Below are positions 1-10,120 of a stretch of 64,000 bases of DNA, one piece after another. The stretch lies in the NCBI RefSeq assembly GCF_042477335.2, contig NC_091245.1:112626501-112690500 (forward strand). The letters run 5' to 3'. The position numbers and the translations under genes were made by a program. The stretch comes from Ovis canadensis (taxonomy: Eukaryota; Chordata; Mammalia; Artiodactyla; Bovidae). A model generated the notes under the pieces. It was not told the DNA's origin and did no database searches. It worked only from the letters and a program-made list of their open reading frames with translations. How positions within the stretch are numbered: position 1 is the first letter of the stretch; every line of letters starts with the position of its first letter.

Positions 1-35
1 GTAAAGTAAGCAAAATGAAATGACATGGAAGAATT
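1..35. other. Left flank of the provirus, unclassified
   Basis: This short A-rich stretch precedes the TG of the left LTR. The four bases next to the LTR (AATT) do not match the four bases beyond the other LTR (GTTT at 8721-8724), so no target-site duplication can be shown. It is too short to assign to a repeat. Confidence 0.3.
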
Positions 36-147
36 TGAAAGGTTGTTGTTGAATTATGACGCCTGGATTCTTGGCCCCCGGAGGAGAAGAATTTAATCCC
101 GGGCCAGAGATGGGGCTTGATCGCTCAGAGCTTTTGTGTAATAAAGT

Positions 148-153
148 TTTATT
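148..153 (-). terminator. LTR polyadenylation signal AATAAA
   Basis: Plus-strand TTTATT reads AATAAA on the minus strand. It lies about 220 bases downstream of the LTR TATA box, where an R-region poly(A) signal is expected. The same position in the 5' LTR (8085-8090) reads AGTAAA. Confidence 0.65.
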
Positions 154-374
154 AAAGTATAAAGGAGATAGAGAAAGCTTCTGACATAGGCATCAGAAGG
201 GGGCAGAAAGAGTACCCCCTGTTATGCCCAAGTCTCGAAATCTCCCAATGACCACCAGGGAGCCGATATCCGATGCAAAAGCAAGAGAGTTTTTAATACC
301 AAGCTCGAGTTGGGGCTCCCACCGATACCAACGCAGCGGCTATAGGGAGGAGCCCGGAGCTCTGGGTTATATTG

Positions 375-592
375 CTTATATAGGGTATTCTCGTGGGAGA
401 AATTTGAAAAAGGAGAGTTTCCGGGTTGGGAGACCTCTAATTAGTTACCTTCTGTGGACGGGTTAGGTGTTGGTTTTTGATTGGTTTTCATTTCCTGGGC
501 TGGCCACGGGTTCTGATTGGTTCCCATTACCTAGGTAGACCACGAGTTCCTGAACGTTAAGTCAGGAGATTCTGGTCTGGGGTCCGATTGGC
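375..592 (-). promoter_or_regulatory. LTR core promoter: TATA box and three CCAAT boxes
   Basis: On the minus strand TATATAAG lies at 375-382. CCAAT boxes lie upstream at 479-486 (AACCAATC), 514-521 (AACCAATC) and 585-592 (AGCCAATC). Closely spaced CCAAT boxes before a TATA box are typical of gammaretroviral U3. This block is missing from the 5' LTR, so only the 3' LTR could drive transcription, and it would read leftward out of the window. Confidence 0.7.
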
Positions 593-1280
593 TCGAGGGT
601 GGTGGGGTGAGGTCAGGGGATTTCCAAAGTCTCCTGGATTTTCAAAGGCTCTTTTCCTGGAACCTTACAAAATGGAGTTTTTCTGTTAACAAAATGGAGT
701 AGCTTAGGTCCTTCACCCCCTGCTAGTCTTTAGCTGGATGTTATATAGTCACCAGCAGTCTGTTAATGAAAGAAAGGAATGTCTCAAAACTTAGAATGGC
801 ACCAGGCCCCTCACCCATAGGATGTATTTTGGGATAATCTTGGCTCCAAATGGTTCATCTTGGTCCATAAAAGGATTAACTTGAATCTTGAAGAAGGGCA
901 GAGCACCATACAAATAGTGTCATTTACATAGATTAGAGGACCGATATTGGAGTATAACATACTGGTTTATCAAGTAGGTTCTGAGCCCAAAAGGCGGAAC
1001 CGACTTGAAGACAGAGCTTGGGGTAAATGCACGGTATATTAGCATAGCTTAAGATAAACATTTCCATAAGAAAAAGACAATGGTTAACTTCAAGTGAAAC
1101 CAGGTGTCATTATGGCAACACAGAATTTTAAGAGAAACCTCCTTTTAAATTTGTATAGAGAAGGAAAAAATATCATTAGTTTGTTTTCTCCTGCCGCTTA
1201 AGAGAGAGAAAAATGTCCGACACTTGCAGGCTATTTCCTCCATTTGGAGACCCCTGGCCTTCCTGCCTGTTACCCTCTCA

Positions 1281-1298
1281 TTCCCCCCTTTTCTTTTA
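1281..1298 (-). other. Polypurine tract (plus-strand DNA primer site)
   Basis: The minus strand reads an uninterrupted purine run (AAAAGAAAAGGGGGG plus AA, preceded by T) immediately before the TGAGAGGG start of the 3' LTR. This position and composition define a retroviral polypurine tract and fix the LTR boundary. Confidence 0.85.
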
Positions 1299-1406
1299 GA
1301 ATTATGTTGCCTAGGGAAAAGGGGCATCGTTTTCATTCCATAACTGCTTCCGAGCTGAGAAGGGGCGTTGTCCCTAAATTGACGGGGCAACATATTCTCC
1401 TAATCC

Positions 1407-1784
1407 TCATATTGAGGATATCTGATCCAGGGGCCCCAAATAGTAGTTGGAGGCAGCTGCAGCAGTAGCAGGAGTTTGAGCAACCATTTGTGACTTGAAA
1501 GCTTCCATGCGGCTGGAAACAAATCCAGTTATACAGTTGCAGATACAGAGAGCAAACAGTAAAAACAAAACAATCAGAATTATTGTAATTAACATAGTTG
1601 TCTACCATGGGAAGCCTTCCACTGATGAAGAGGGGAGTGCTCCACAGACCCAGCAGTTAGACTAATTGTGGAACAGAGCATAGGAGTGAGCCCAGGACAG
1701 GAAGGCATTGTCTTGAGGATCAAACGGCAGACTCAGGATATTTGGAGTCAGCAGAAGTAAGCTCACATAGATTATCAGGCCCAT
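1407..1784 (-). pseudogene. env: Envelope gene remnant with large internal deletion
   Basis: An ATG at 1782-1784, just after a TTTTCAG acceptor-like sequence, begins a hydrophobic leader (MGLIIYVSLLLLTPNILSLP) and about 20 residues of surface subunit, followed by an in-frame stop. Further on the frame shows a CWVC motif. It then runs into a hydrophobic membrane-anchor segment and short cytoplasmic tail of the transmembrane subunit (about 1407-1608). A full env spans roughly 1.5-2 kb, so nearly all of the surface and ectodomain coding sequence is gone. The fusion peptide, immunosuppressive region and disulfide motif of the transmembrane ectodomain are not visible. It is not functional. Confidence 0.75.
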
Positions 1785-1836
1785 CTGAAAAGTACAAAGT
1801 CAGAGCATAGAAAATAAAGACATAAAAAGATGTCAC

Positions 1837-2907
1837 TTAGTTTTGGTCAGGGTTCCACCTCTTAACTCGAGTGTGATGTACCCACGAATCAATTTCTGGC
1901 ACTTTGACAGCTGTGGGAGAAGAAAGAATAACCTGGTAAGGGCCTTCCCAGAGGGGCTCGAGGGATGGGCCCCCAGATTCCAAAGTTCTTATGAGGACCT
2001 CAGTTCCTGGCTCAAATAGAGGCTTGCTTGACTCAGAGGCGGGGTCAGGAGTTGTCTCCCGGAGTTCTGTTAATGCCTGTTGAAAAGCTGAGAGCTGAGT
2101 TACATAACTAGTTAATTTCAAGGCTTCAGGGACTATAACAATGCCTGTGCGTAAGAAAGGCCTTCCATAAATACATTCAAAGGGGGACAGTCCCTCATTC
2201 CTGGGGGCAATTTGAGCCCTCATTAAAGCTATGGGTAGGACTTTAATCCAATTGTCCTGTGTCTCTTGAGTTAATTTGTGTAGATGTCTTTTGATAATGT
2301 CATTAGCTTTTTTAACCTTTCTTGAGGATTGGGGTCTCCAGGAACAGTGTAAGTGATATTTTATTCCTAGAGCTTTCGATACCCCCTGAGTTACAGCAGC
2401 TTTAAAGGCGGAGCCATTGTCACTCTGAAGGCTCCGTGGCAGCCCAAACCTGGGGATAATTTCATGGATTAAAATCTTTATAACCTCCTTAGCTTGTTCA
2501 CTACGACAGGGAAAAGCCTCAATCCATCCAGTAAAAGTATCTACCCAAACATGTAAGCAAGAATATCCATTAGCTTTTGGCGTATGAGTAAAATCAATTT
2601 CCCAGTCCTCTCCAGGATACTTCCCACTTCGTTGTAATCCAGATTTTGCTAGTTTTTCAGTGTTTGGGTTATTTTTCTGACAAACCTCACACCTTTTGAT
2701 AGTATTCTTTAAAGTTTTCATTACATTTTTACCTTCAAACAAACGAGAAGACATTTGGTAAGTACTCTCTGCACCCAAATGAAAACTCTGATGTAAACCC
2801 TTAAGAATTTTCCATTGAGCATTTTTAGGAATTATTAATCGTCCATCCTCAAGCTGTAACCATCCTTTATCAGCAATCTTTGCTCCTCTTTTTTCATATC
2901 TTTCCAT
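1837..2907 (-). pseudogene. pol: Retroviral integrase domain of pol, catalytic Glu replaced
   Basis: A 356-codon open frame covers most of integrase. The zinc-binding HHCC motif is visible (H39, H43, C73, C76 counted from the Met at 2907), followed by the catalytic core with D105 (WEIDFTH) and D163 (QSDNGSAF). With the D-D-35-E spacing the third acid should be residue 199, but codon 2311-2313 reads AAA (Lys). The C-terminal part holds the basic SH3-like DNA-binding region and ends ahead of env. The frame is the same as that of reverse transcriptase and protease. The long open frame is notable in an old provirus, but without the Glu the enzyme would be dead. Confidence 0.92.
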
Positions 2908-2984
2908 TCTTCCTCAGCATATTGTGTTTTTTCCTGTTCCACAGGACCTGTCCAGATCAGAGGCATCTGCAGTGAAGGGGTTTC

Positions 2985-3443
2985 CTATAGTGCCGCTTTT
3001 CTGGCTTGACAGTCAGCCAGCTGATTACCTTCTGCTACTTTACTCCCATCTCTGCTGCGCCCTTTGCACTGCATAACAGCTGCTTCTTTAGGACAATATA
3101 TAGCAGTTAAAAGTCTCTCGATCTCTCTGAAATGCTTAATAGGTTTACCTGTTGCTGTTTTAAACTGTCTTTCTTTCCATATTGTAGCATGAGCATGTAA
3201 AGTCAAATAAGCATACTTAGAATCCGTGTAGATATTTACCCGCTGCCCTTTGCTTAACTCTAGAGCTCGGGTCAGAGCCACAAGTTCCACTAACTGAGCA
3301 CGGGTTCCCTGGGGGAGAGATTTTGCTTCCAAAACCTGTTCAGCAGTCACCAGGGCATAACCTGCTTTACGCTTTCCATCTCGAACAAAAGAACTGCCAT
3401 CTGTAAATATTTCCAGGTCAGGATTGTCTAATGGGGTATCCAT
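2985..3443 (-). pseudogene. pol: Retroviral RNase H domain of pol
   Basis: A 152-codon frame shows the RNase H series: FTDGSS (first Asp), LVELVAL (Glu), YTDSKYA (Asp) and NQLAD (final Asp). The usual CKGH motif near the end reads CKGR, so the conserved His looks lost. This domain is in a different frame from reverse transcriptase upstream and integrase downstream, so frameshifts separate it from both. It follows the connection region and precedes the integrase N-terminus. Confidence 0.9.
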
Positions 3444-4722
3444 CAGCTCTTTCCGAGCTGCATAGTTTAAAGTTAGGAATTGAGAACAATCGTGATCAGG
3501 TGTTTCATTTTCCTTCTCAGGAAGGAAAGTGGCAGGATTTAAATTTCACAGACTTTAAGCTTAGTTACTGGTCCTTCTAACAACAATGACTGATATTTAA
3601 GGAGCCTACTGTCTGTCATCCAAATATTAACCTTAGAATTTAAGATTTCACTCACATCATGAGAAGTCAGTACAGTAAGGTTTTGTCCATTAATTATTTT
3701 TAAAGCTTTAGGTGATAATAAAGCCGCTGTCCCAATTACTCTGAGGCAGTGGGGCCACCCACGTGAAATTACATCTAATTCTCTGCTTAGATAAGCAATA
3801 GGTTGTTGGTGAGGCCCTCGGGTTGTGTCAAAACTCCCAAGGCCATACCTTTCCTTTCAGTGACAAACAAATTAAATTCTGACCCTGTGGGCAAGCTCAG
3901 AGCTGGAGCTTGCAGGAGAGCAGTCTGAAGAAACTTAAAAGCCTTTTGAGTTTCTGGTGACCAAACCAGTTTGTCAGTTTGGGCCTGCTGAGTTTCAGCT
4001 ATAAGTTTATATAAAGGCCAGGCAAGTTCCCCATAACCTGCAATCTAAAAGCGACAGTAACCTGTGATTCCCCCAAATCCTCTCAATTGCCTTAAAGTCA
4101 TAGGTAGGGGATAATTTAGTATAGGCTTAATTCTCTCAGGGCCTATGGCCCTAGTCCCTTCTGATATGATTCGGCCCAGATATCTAACTGATTGTTGACA
4201 AAGCTGAGCCTTTTTTCTTGATGCCTTGTAACCACAGCCTGCCAGAAAGTTTAAGAAATCTTCTGAGGCTCGCGAACAAGCTTCCTCCGTCTCAGTGCAG
4301 AGCAAAATATCATCTACATATTGTAACACCACCGCTTCAGAGCTATTAAAGCGTTGGAGATCCCGTGACAAACTTTGTCCAAATAAGTGAGGACTATCAC
4401 GAAATCCCTGGGGCAAAACTGTCCAGGTTAACTGAAAAGCTGGCTGTGTAATGTCTTTAAAGGCAAATAGAAATTGACTTTCCTCCTCCAAAGACACTGA
4501 ATAGAAGGCATCTTTTAAATCAATTACTGAGAAATATTTGGCTCGTTTAGGAATTTTAGACAATAGAGTATAAGGATTAGGCACCGCGGGGAGTAAAGGA
4601 ACTACAGCCTCATTTATTATTCGTAAATCTTGAACTAGTCTCCATTTACCATTTGATTTCTTTATACCCAAAACAGGAGTGTTGCAAGGACTGTTACAGG
4701 GAATTAATAGTCCCTGTTTTTT
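3444..4722 (-). pseudogene. pol: Retroviral reverse transcriptase domain of pol
   Basis: The main open segment (4045-4671) carries the polymerase signature blocks: KWRLVQDLR, the first catalytic Asp in VIDLKDAF, LPQGF and the YVDD box at residues 118-121 of the segment. An in-frame TAG near 4043 stops the frame after GYCRF, and a TAA at 4723-4725 interrupts the N-terminal part. Thumb and connection sequence continues in recognisable form from about 4040 to 3444. The catalytic Asp residues are all present; the breaks are stops and a frameshift. Confidence 0.92.
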
Positions 4723-5319
4723 TTAATTTTTAATGATAGGTTTTAACCCTTTCTTAACCTCAGGTTTCAGTGGATACTGCTTCTTATGTGGAAATAAGGG
4801 CGGGTCTTTGAGCTTGACAACTACAGGAATAGCATTTTGTGCTCCACCCACAGATTTTCTATCAGCCCATACTCTAGGATTTACATTTTGTTTAACTAGA
4901 GGGAGAGAAAGGGAGGGCTCCATATTCATAAAAACAGAGGCATGGACCTTGCTCAGTATATCCCTCCCCAAAAGGGGTGAGGGAGATTCTGGCACGATCA
5001 GAAACTCATGTGAAAATAGCACAGAATCTCAGTTGCAAGATAAAGAATAACTGAAATAATACCTTTTGGCTTGTCCAGACAGTCCCATTACAGAAGCGGA
5101 TCGGGAAGAAAGTGGGCCAGGGGCTTCAGTAAGCACAGAGTAAGTTGCCCCAGTATCTAAAAGGAAATCGACGGATTGGCCCCCCACAATTATTAATACC
5201 CGGGGTTCTTCAGGTGTAATTAGGAGGGGAGCTTGTGTGGGGACCCCCGGGCACCTTCAGTCCTCATTGTCTTGAGAGTCCGACCCCGGGGACCTATGCC
5301 TCTGAGGGCAGTCTCTCTT
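4723..5319 (-). pseudogene. pro: Retroviral protease and start of reverse transcriptase
   Basis: The aspartic protease active site is clear as LLDTGA (Asp codon 5155-5157), followed by LLGRDIL at 4954-4974, the conserved C-terminal protease motif. The frame then leads into the N-terminal fingers of reverse transcriptase. It is in the same frame as the end of gag. Two in-frame TGA codons (5257-5259 and 5029-5031) break it in addition to the gag-terminal TAG. Retroviral proteases act as homodimers; this copy cannot be made intact. Confidence 0.85.
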
Positions 5320-6927
5320 CTAGTGTGGTCCTTTCCAGACCGAACATGGAACAGGGGGCAGCTTAGATGCCTGAGGGCAATCCCACTTGAGGTGCCCCTC
5401 CTTTCCACAGTAATAGCAAGCCCATCCCTTTTCACCTGGGTCCCTCTGGGCATTTTTCTCTGGCTGTTTAAGAGTGTTTTTCATAGCCATTGTGAAGGCG
5501 TCCGCCCTTTCCTCGGTCTTTCTTTGCCTTTTTTTTTCCCCCTCATATTCCCTACCGTAATAGACCGTCTGAGCCAGTTGTAACAGAGTATCTAAAGACT
5601 GATTTGGTCCATACGCCCATTTTTGTAGCTTATGGCGGATATCTGGAGCCGACTGAGTGATAAATCTGTCTTTTAAGATCACTTTTCCTTCTTCACTTTC
5701 GGGATCAATCTCAGTGAATCTGCGAAGAGCTTCTCTTAGTCTATCTAGGAATTTACCAGGAGCTTCTTTCTCCTCCTGTTCTATGTCTGCCAATTTGCTA
5801 TAGTTTAAAGGCTTAGAACACGCCTGCCTGAGTCCTTCAAGAATACGTCTGACAAAATGACTCTGATCCCATCTTCCTTTAGCTGTGTTTGTAGTCCCAG
5901 TCTGGTTCTATAGTTGGGACCGCCTGATTCCCAGTGGAGGGCTGCTATCTCGTCCTCCCTCTTCCCTACTGATTCATTACCAAGACATTCATCTCCATAA
6001 GCAACCGCTTTCCCCAAAACTCGAGTGTTTGAGTTGGGAGTCAGCGTTTGTCCCAAGATATACATCACATCCTTCCAAGTAAGGTCATAAAGCAGAGTAA
6101 CACCTGTAAATGCTCTAATATATTTTTCTGGGTCCTCTAAATAGTTTCCCAGATCCTCCTTGATACTTTGTATTTCTTGATGAGAAAAGGTCTCATTAAC
6201 TCTTATAGACTGATTATTTCTCCCGGTGGGTGTTTCATGAAGAGGCAACAGCTTGTGTGGCTGTTCCTCAGTCTCTCTGGCTGTTCTGCACATATGATCC
6301 CAGGGATAGAGTGGAGAAACCTGTTTTTCTTTTTTTTCTTTGTCTTCTGTCCTCCATCTCATCTCTAACTTCGATGGTCTGAGTTTCTACTGAAACCAGA
6401 GTAGTCTGAGGTCGTACTGAGAGAGGAGTTGTTTGGACCTCCACGTGGGCAGTTTGAATCTCAGTTTGGTTTTCCATTGAGACCAAAGCAGTTTGAATCT
6501 CAGTTTGGGTTTTCACTGAGACCAAAGCAGCCATTCTGAGGGGGGTTTTCTGGCTTTCAGTTAGCTCAGCTTGGAGCCCCGGGCACGGGAGCAAAGTAGG
6601 AGGACAGGAGGGAGCTGAAGGTTTTATGCCCAAATCTATACCCTTAGGACATAAGTCTGGCATATTTCGCAGAGAGAAAACGGGCAACACATATGCTACT
6701 TCTACCCATTTCCCTTGTTCCTTACAGAACCGGTCTAATTATAAAACAGTATTACACTTAAGAGACCCTCCAACCAGCCACCGTTCGCCGTCCTCCAATG
6801 GATACCGTGGCCATGCAGTATCGCACAGGAAGACCAGGTGTGTCTTCTTTAAGCCCTGGGGATCAAATCTATCCCAGTTTTTCAGGATACAGTTCAAAGG
6901 AGTGAGGCTGGAATTGTTAGCTCCCAT
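5320..6927 (-). pseudogene. gag: Gag polyprotein remnant (matrix, p12-like, capsid, nucleocapsid)
   Basis: The frame opens with a Met-Gly N-terminus (potential myristoylation) at 6925-6927 and a matrix domain stopped by TAA at 6739-6741. A repeat-rich, p12-like region follows in the same frame to about 6268. Capsid continues in another frame (5805-6362), then the original frame resumes with a major-homology-like segment (FLDRLREALRRF) and one CCHC zinc knuckle (CYYCGKEGHLKWDC). The frame ends at TAG 5320-5322. It therefore carries one stop and two compensating frameshifts. The single knuckle and the in-frame TAG before protease fit gammaretroviral organisation. Confidence 0.9.
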
Positions 6928-7952
6928 CTGTAAGAGAGAAGAAAAGCGACCAGCGCCATTTTTCTACCGGAGGCGTCCCTCCCTGCTCTAGATGGGGGTG
7001 TAGACAGACTTTACACCAAAAGCTTTTCCTTCCTGGTCGGACTTAGTCTGTCCCTTACTGACACAGGTGCTGTCCTCGACCCTCTCGGTTCTACCACCGA
7101 GACGGGGTGGGGATGTACCGGGGTAGACCTGATAGCATCTCTACCTGATGTCCAGCTCTTCACCTTTAACCTTGCTTGTCTCTGATGCCACCCGGGGTGC
7201 AATCAGAGTAACCTTTCCGAATGCCTCCCAAGCTAAGACCGCTGGGGGAAACATTCGTCACCTGAGTGCCTGTGCACGACCCTGAGTATATTCCTGACCA
7301 CAATAAGACCGATATGAACATCAAGTTGGGATGTTCTTTTCAAGCATCACCACACCAGTATAAGAGTCTCCTCTGGTCCACTAAGAGTCAGTGTTACCAA
7401 AGGGGAAAAAACCCATTTCAGTCCCAATCTGAGTAAACTTTAAACTCCGAGATGGTCTTGGGGCTAAAGCTCCATCTAGCTTCCGAACTCTTGATTCCTA
7501 GCGAGGCTAGGCGCTTTCTTGACTACCAATCCAAGTTTGCCACAGTACACAATAACAGTATAGATCACAAGTCCCTTGAAAGTCTATGATCCGATAGATT
7601 AGGTTAGTACTTCTAATTCCCAAGGAGTTATGAAATGGTCAAAGAGACCGAAAAGTTTGACCAAGAAAGGAGAGTTCGGTCCACACGCTTTGCCCATTTC
7701 TGGTTGGTTCCCAAAGGAGTCATTGGGGTGCCTCTTGGCATTGGCAGGTCGGTATAAACCCCCGACAGGTTTCTGCCATAAGCCGTATGAGATCACCGTG
7801 GAACCGCAGAGCAGAGCTCCTCACTTGCTTCGTGCAGGGCATGTCATTCATTCACACAAGCAAACCGTAGAGTTAGTAAAGCACAGCAGAGAACACGTTA
7901 GCTAAGAGAACAAAGAACTAGAGCTTCAAGAATCCATACCTTGTCCTGAAGT
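6928..7952 (-). other. Proviral 5' leader between primer site and gag
   Basis: About 1 kb lies between the primer binding site and the gag start codon. This is the expected place for the splice donor and packaging signal, but I cannot point to a specific one. Short open frames here have no family signature and look incidental. Confidence 0.6.
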
Positions 7953-7970
7953 ATCCCGGACGAGCCCCCA
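7953..7970 (-). other. Primer binding site, tRNA-Pro type
   Basis: The minus strand reads TGGGGGCTCGTCCGGGAT three bases after the CA end of the 5' LTR. This is the 18-base sequence that pairs with the 3' end of tRNA-Pro in many gammaretroviruses. Its position confirms which LTR is 5' and supports class I assignment. Confidence 0.9.
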
Positions 7971-7973
7971 AGG

Positions 7974-8720
7974 TGAAAGGTTGTTGTTGAATTACGACGC
8001 CAGGATTCTTGGCCCCTGGAGGAGAAAAATTCAGTCCCAGGCCAGAGACGAGGCTTGATTGCTCAGAGGTTTGTGTAATAACGTTTTACTAAAGTATAAA
8101 GGAGATAAGAGAAAGCTTCTGACATAGGCATCAGAAGGGGGCAGAAAAAGTACCCCGCTGCTGGTCTTTAGCTGGATATTATATAGTCATCAGCAGTCTG
8201 TTAATGAAAGAAAGGAATGTCTCAAAACTTAGAATGACACCAGGCCCCTCACCCATAAGATGCATTTTGGGATAATCTTGGCTCCAAATGGTTCATCTTG
8301 GGCCATAAACAGATTAACTTGAATCTTGAAGAAGGGCAGAACACCATACAAATAGTGTCATTTACATAGATTAGGGGAACAATATTGGGAGTATAACATA
8401 CTGGTTTATCAAGTAGGTTCGAAGCCCAAAAGGCTGAACGGACTTGAAGACAGAGTTTGGGGTAAATGTATAGTACATTAGCATAGCTTAAGATAAACAT
8501 TTCCATAAGAAAAAGGCAATGGTTAACTTCAAGTGAAACCAGGTGTCATTATGGCAACACAGAATTTTAAGAGAAACCTCCTTTTAAATTTAAATAGAGA
8601 AGGAAAAAAAAAATCCCTAGTTTGTTTCTTCCTGCCACTTAAGGGAGATAAAAATATCTGACACTTGCGGGCTATTTTCTCCATTTGGAGACCCCTGGCC
8701 TTCTTGACGTTACCCTCTCA
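7974..8720 (-). repeat. 5' LTR of the provirus, promoter-deleted
   Basis: It aligns with the left LTR but lacks about 500 bp. The break falls near 8156, between sequences matching 211-220 and 721 onward, and both deletion edges in the full copy carry an ACCCCCTG-like word. The CCAAT boxes and TATA box are inside the missing block. The poly(A) signal position reads AGTAAA. The LTR ends at CCCTCTCA and the next bases belong to BovB. Confidence 0.88.
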
Positions 8721-9840
8721 GTTTCCTGGGTCATTCAGATCTTTTTTGTATAGTCCTCTGTGTGTTTTTTGCCACTTCTTCTCAATATCTTCTGCTTCTG
8801 TTAGGTCCATACCATTTCTGTACTTTATTTTGGCCATCTTTGCCTGAAATATTCCCTTGGTATCTCTAATTTTCTTGAAAAGACCTCCAGTCTCTCACAT
8901 TCTATTGTTTTCCTCTATTTCTTTAGTTTGATCATTTTAGGAAGGGTTTCATGTTTCTCCTTGTTATTGTTTGGAACTCTGCATTCAGATGGGTGTATCT
9001 TTCCTTTTCTCCTCTGCCTTTCGAGTCTCTTCTTTTCACAGGTATTTGTAAGGCCTCTTAAGACAACCGTTTTGCATTGTTGCATTTCTTTTTCTTGGAG
9101 ATGATTTTGATCACCACTTCCTGTACTATGTTATGAACCTCCATCCATAGTTCTTCAGGCACTCTGTCTATCGGATCTACTCCCTTGAATATATTTGTCG
9201 TTTCCACTGTACAATTAAGATATTTGATTTAGGTCATACCTGTACGAAGGCAATGGCATCCCAACGCAGTACTCTTGCCTGGAAAATCCCATGGACGGAG
9301 GAGCCTGGTAGGCTGCAGTCCATGGGGTCGCGAAGAGTCAGACACAACTGAGCGACTTCACCTTCACTTTTCACTTTGACGCATTGGAGAAGGAAATGGC
9401 AACCCACTCCAGTATTCTTGCCTAGAGAATCCCAGGGATGGGGGAGCTTGGTGGGCTGCTGTCTATGAGGTCGCACAGAGTCGGACACGACTGAAGCGAC
9501 TTAGCAGCATACCTGCATGACCTATTAATTTTCCCTACTTTCTTCAACTTGCGTCTGCATTTTGCAATAAGGATTTCATGATCTATGCCACAGTCAGCTC
9601 CCGGTCTTGTTTTTGCTGATTGTATAGAGCTTCATCATCAGCTGCAAATAATACAATCATTCTGATTTTGGTATTGACCATCTGGTGATGTCCGTGTGTA
9701 GAGTTGTCTCCTGTGTTGTTGGAAGAGGGTGTTTGTTATGACTAGTGTGTTCTCCTGGCAAAACTCTGTTAGACTTTCCCCTGCTTCATTTTGTACTCCA
9801 AAGCTGCCTCTCCAGGTATCTCTTCACTTCCTCCTTATTT
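8721..9840 (-). mobile_element. BovB LINE fragment, minus strand, split by a SINE
   Basis: The sequence matches the same segment of other BovB copies in this window, for example 62022-62560 (shared words such as GATCTTTTTTGTATAG and TTCCCTTGGTATCTCTAAT). It continues after the SINE from 9516. It corresponds to the middle of the element, between the endonuclease and reverse transcriptase regions. No coding frame is kept. An AT dinucleotide run lies at its right edge. Confidence 0.8.
9243..9507 (+). mobile_element. Bov-A2 SINE
   Basis: Two related units (…GGCAATGGCA…GGAGAAGGAAATGGC…) end with GCGACTTAGCAGCA. The insertion is flanked by an 8-bp direct repeat CATACCTG at 9235-9242 and 9508-9515, and the BovB sequence is continuous once it is removed. 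Confidence 0.92.
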
Positions 9841-9902
9841 TCATATATATATATATATAATTTCATATATATATATATAATTTCTTTTTCTGGTATATTT
9901 AT
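9841..9902. repeat. AT dinucleotide microsatellite
   Basis: Two runs of alternating A and T, each followed by TAATTTC, make a duplicated simple repeat. Confidence 0.85.
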
Positions 9903-10120
9903 GTTTTTTAAAACAAATTTAAAGTAAACTGAAAAATATTTTGATTTGCCTTTTAACAATTCCATATTTTATTAGATATAAAACTACTTAAAGTACTACT
10001 TTGATTTAATTCTAACAAGAAGTAGCTGTTCATGTGTCTGAATGCTTAGGATAAAGTAACTGTATTTATGTGCAGTTTATAAATGAGGCAGACCTTGCCT
10101 ATGCTTGCCCATGTTTCTTG

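Larger units (their letters stand above)
36..1280 (-). repeat. 3' LTR of the provirus, long form
   Basis: It aligns with 7974-8720 along its length, except that bases about 221-720 are absent from the other copy. On the minus strand it starts TGAGAGGG next to the polypurine tract and ends CCTTTCA. It keeps a complete U3 promoter (three CCAAT boxes, TATA box) and an AATAAA signal about 220 bases after the TATA box, giving a sensible U3-R-U5 layout. The length of 1,245 bp is long for a gammaretroviral LTR. Confidence 0.9.
36..8720 (-). mobile_element. Degenerate class I (gamma-like) endogenous retrovirus provirus
   Basis: Read on the minus strand the order is 5' LTR (7974-8720), primer binding site, leader, gag, protease, reverse transcriptase, RNase H, integrase, env remnant, polypurine tract, 3' LTR (36-1280). 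The LTRs start TG and end CA. Class I assignment rests on the tRNA-Pro type primer site, a single CCHC knuckle in gag, and gag and pro lying in one frame separated by TAG. The N-terminal gag residues resemble the HERV-W/ERV9-like branch. The LTRs differ at roughly 40 of about 560 alignable bases by hand count (about 7%), so the insertion is old. No coding region is intact. The right side abuts BovB sequence. Confidence 0.93.

Noticed and set aside
6268-6540. The gag repeat region as a CRISPR-like array
   Set aside because: Directly abutting 39-bp units without spacers, in frame within gag, in a vertebrate genome.
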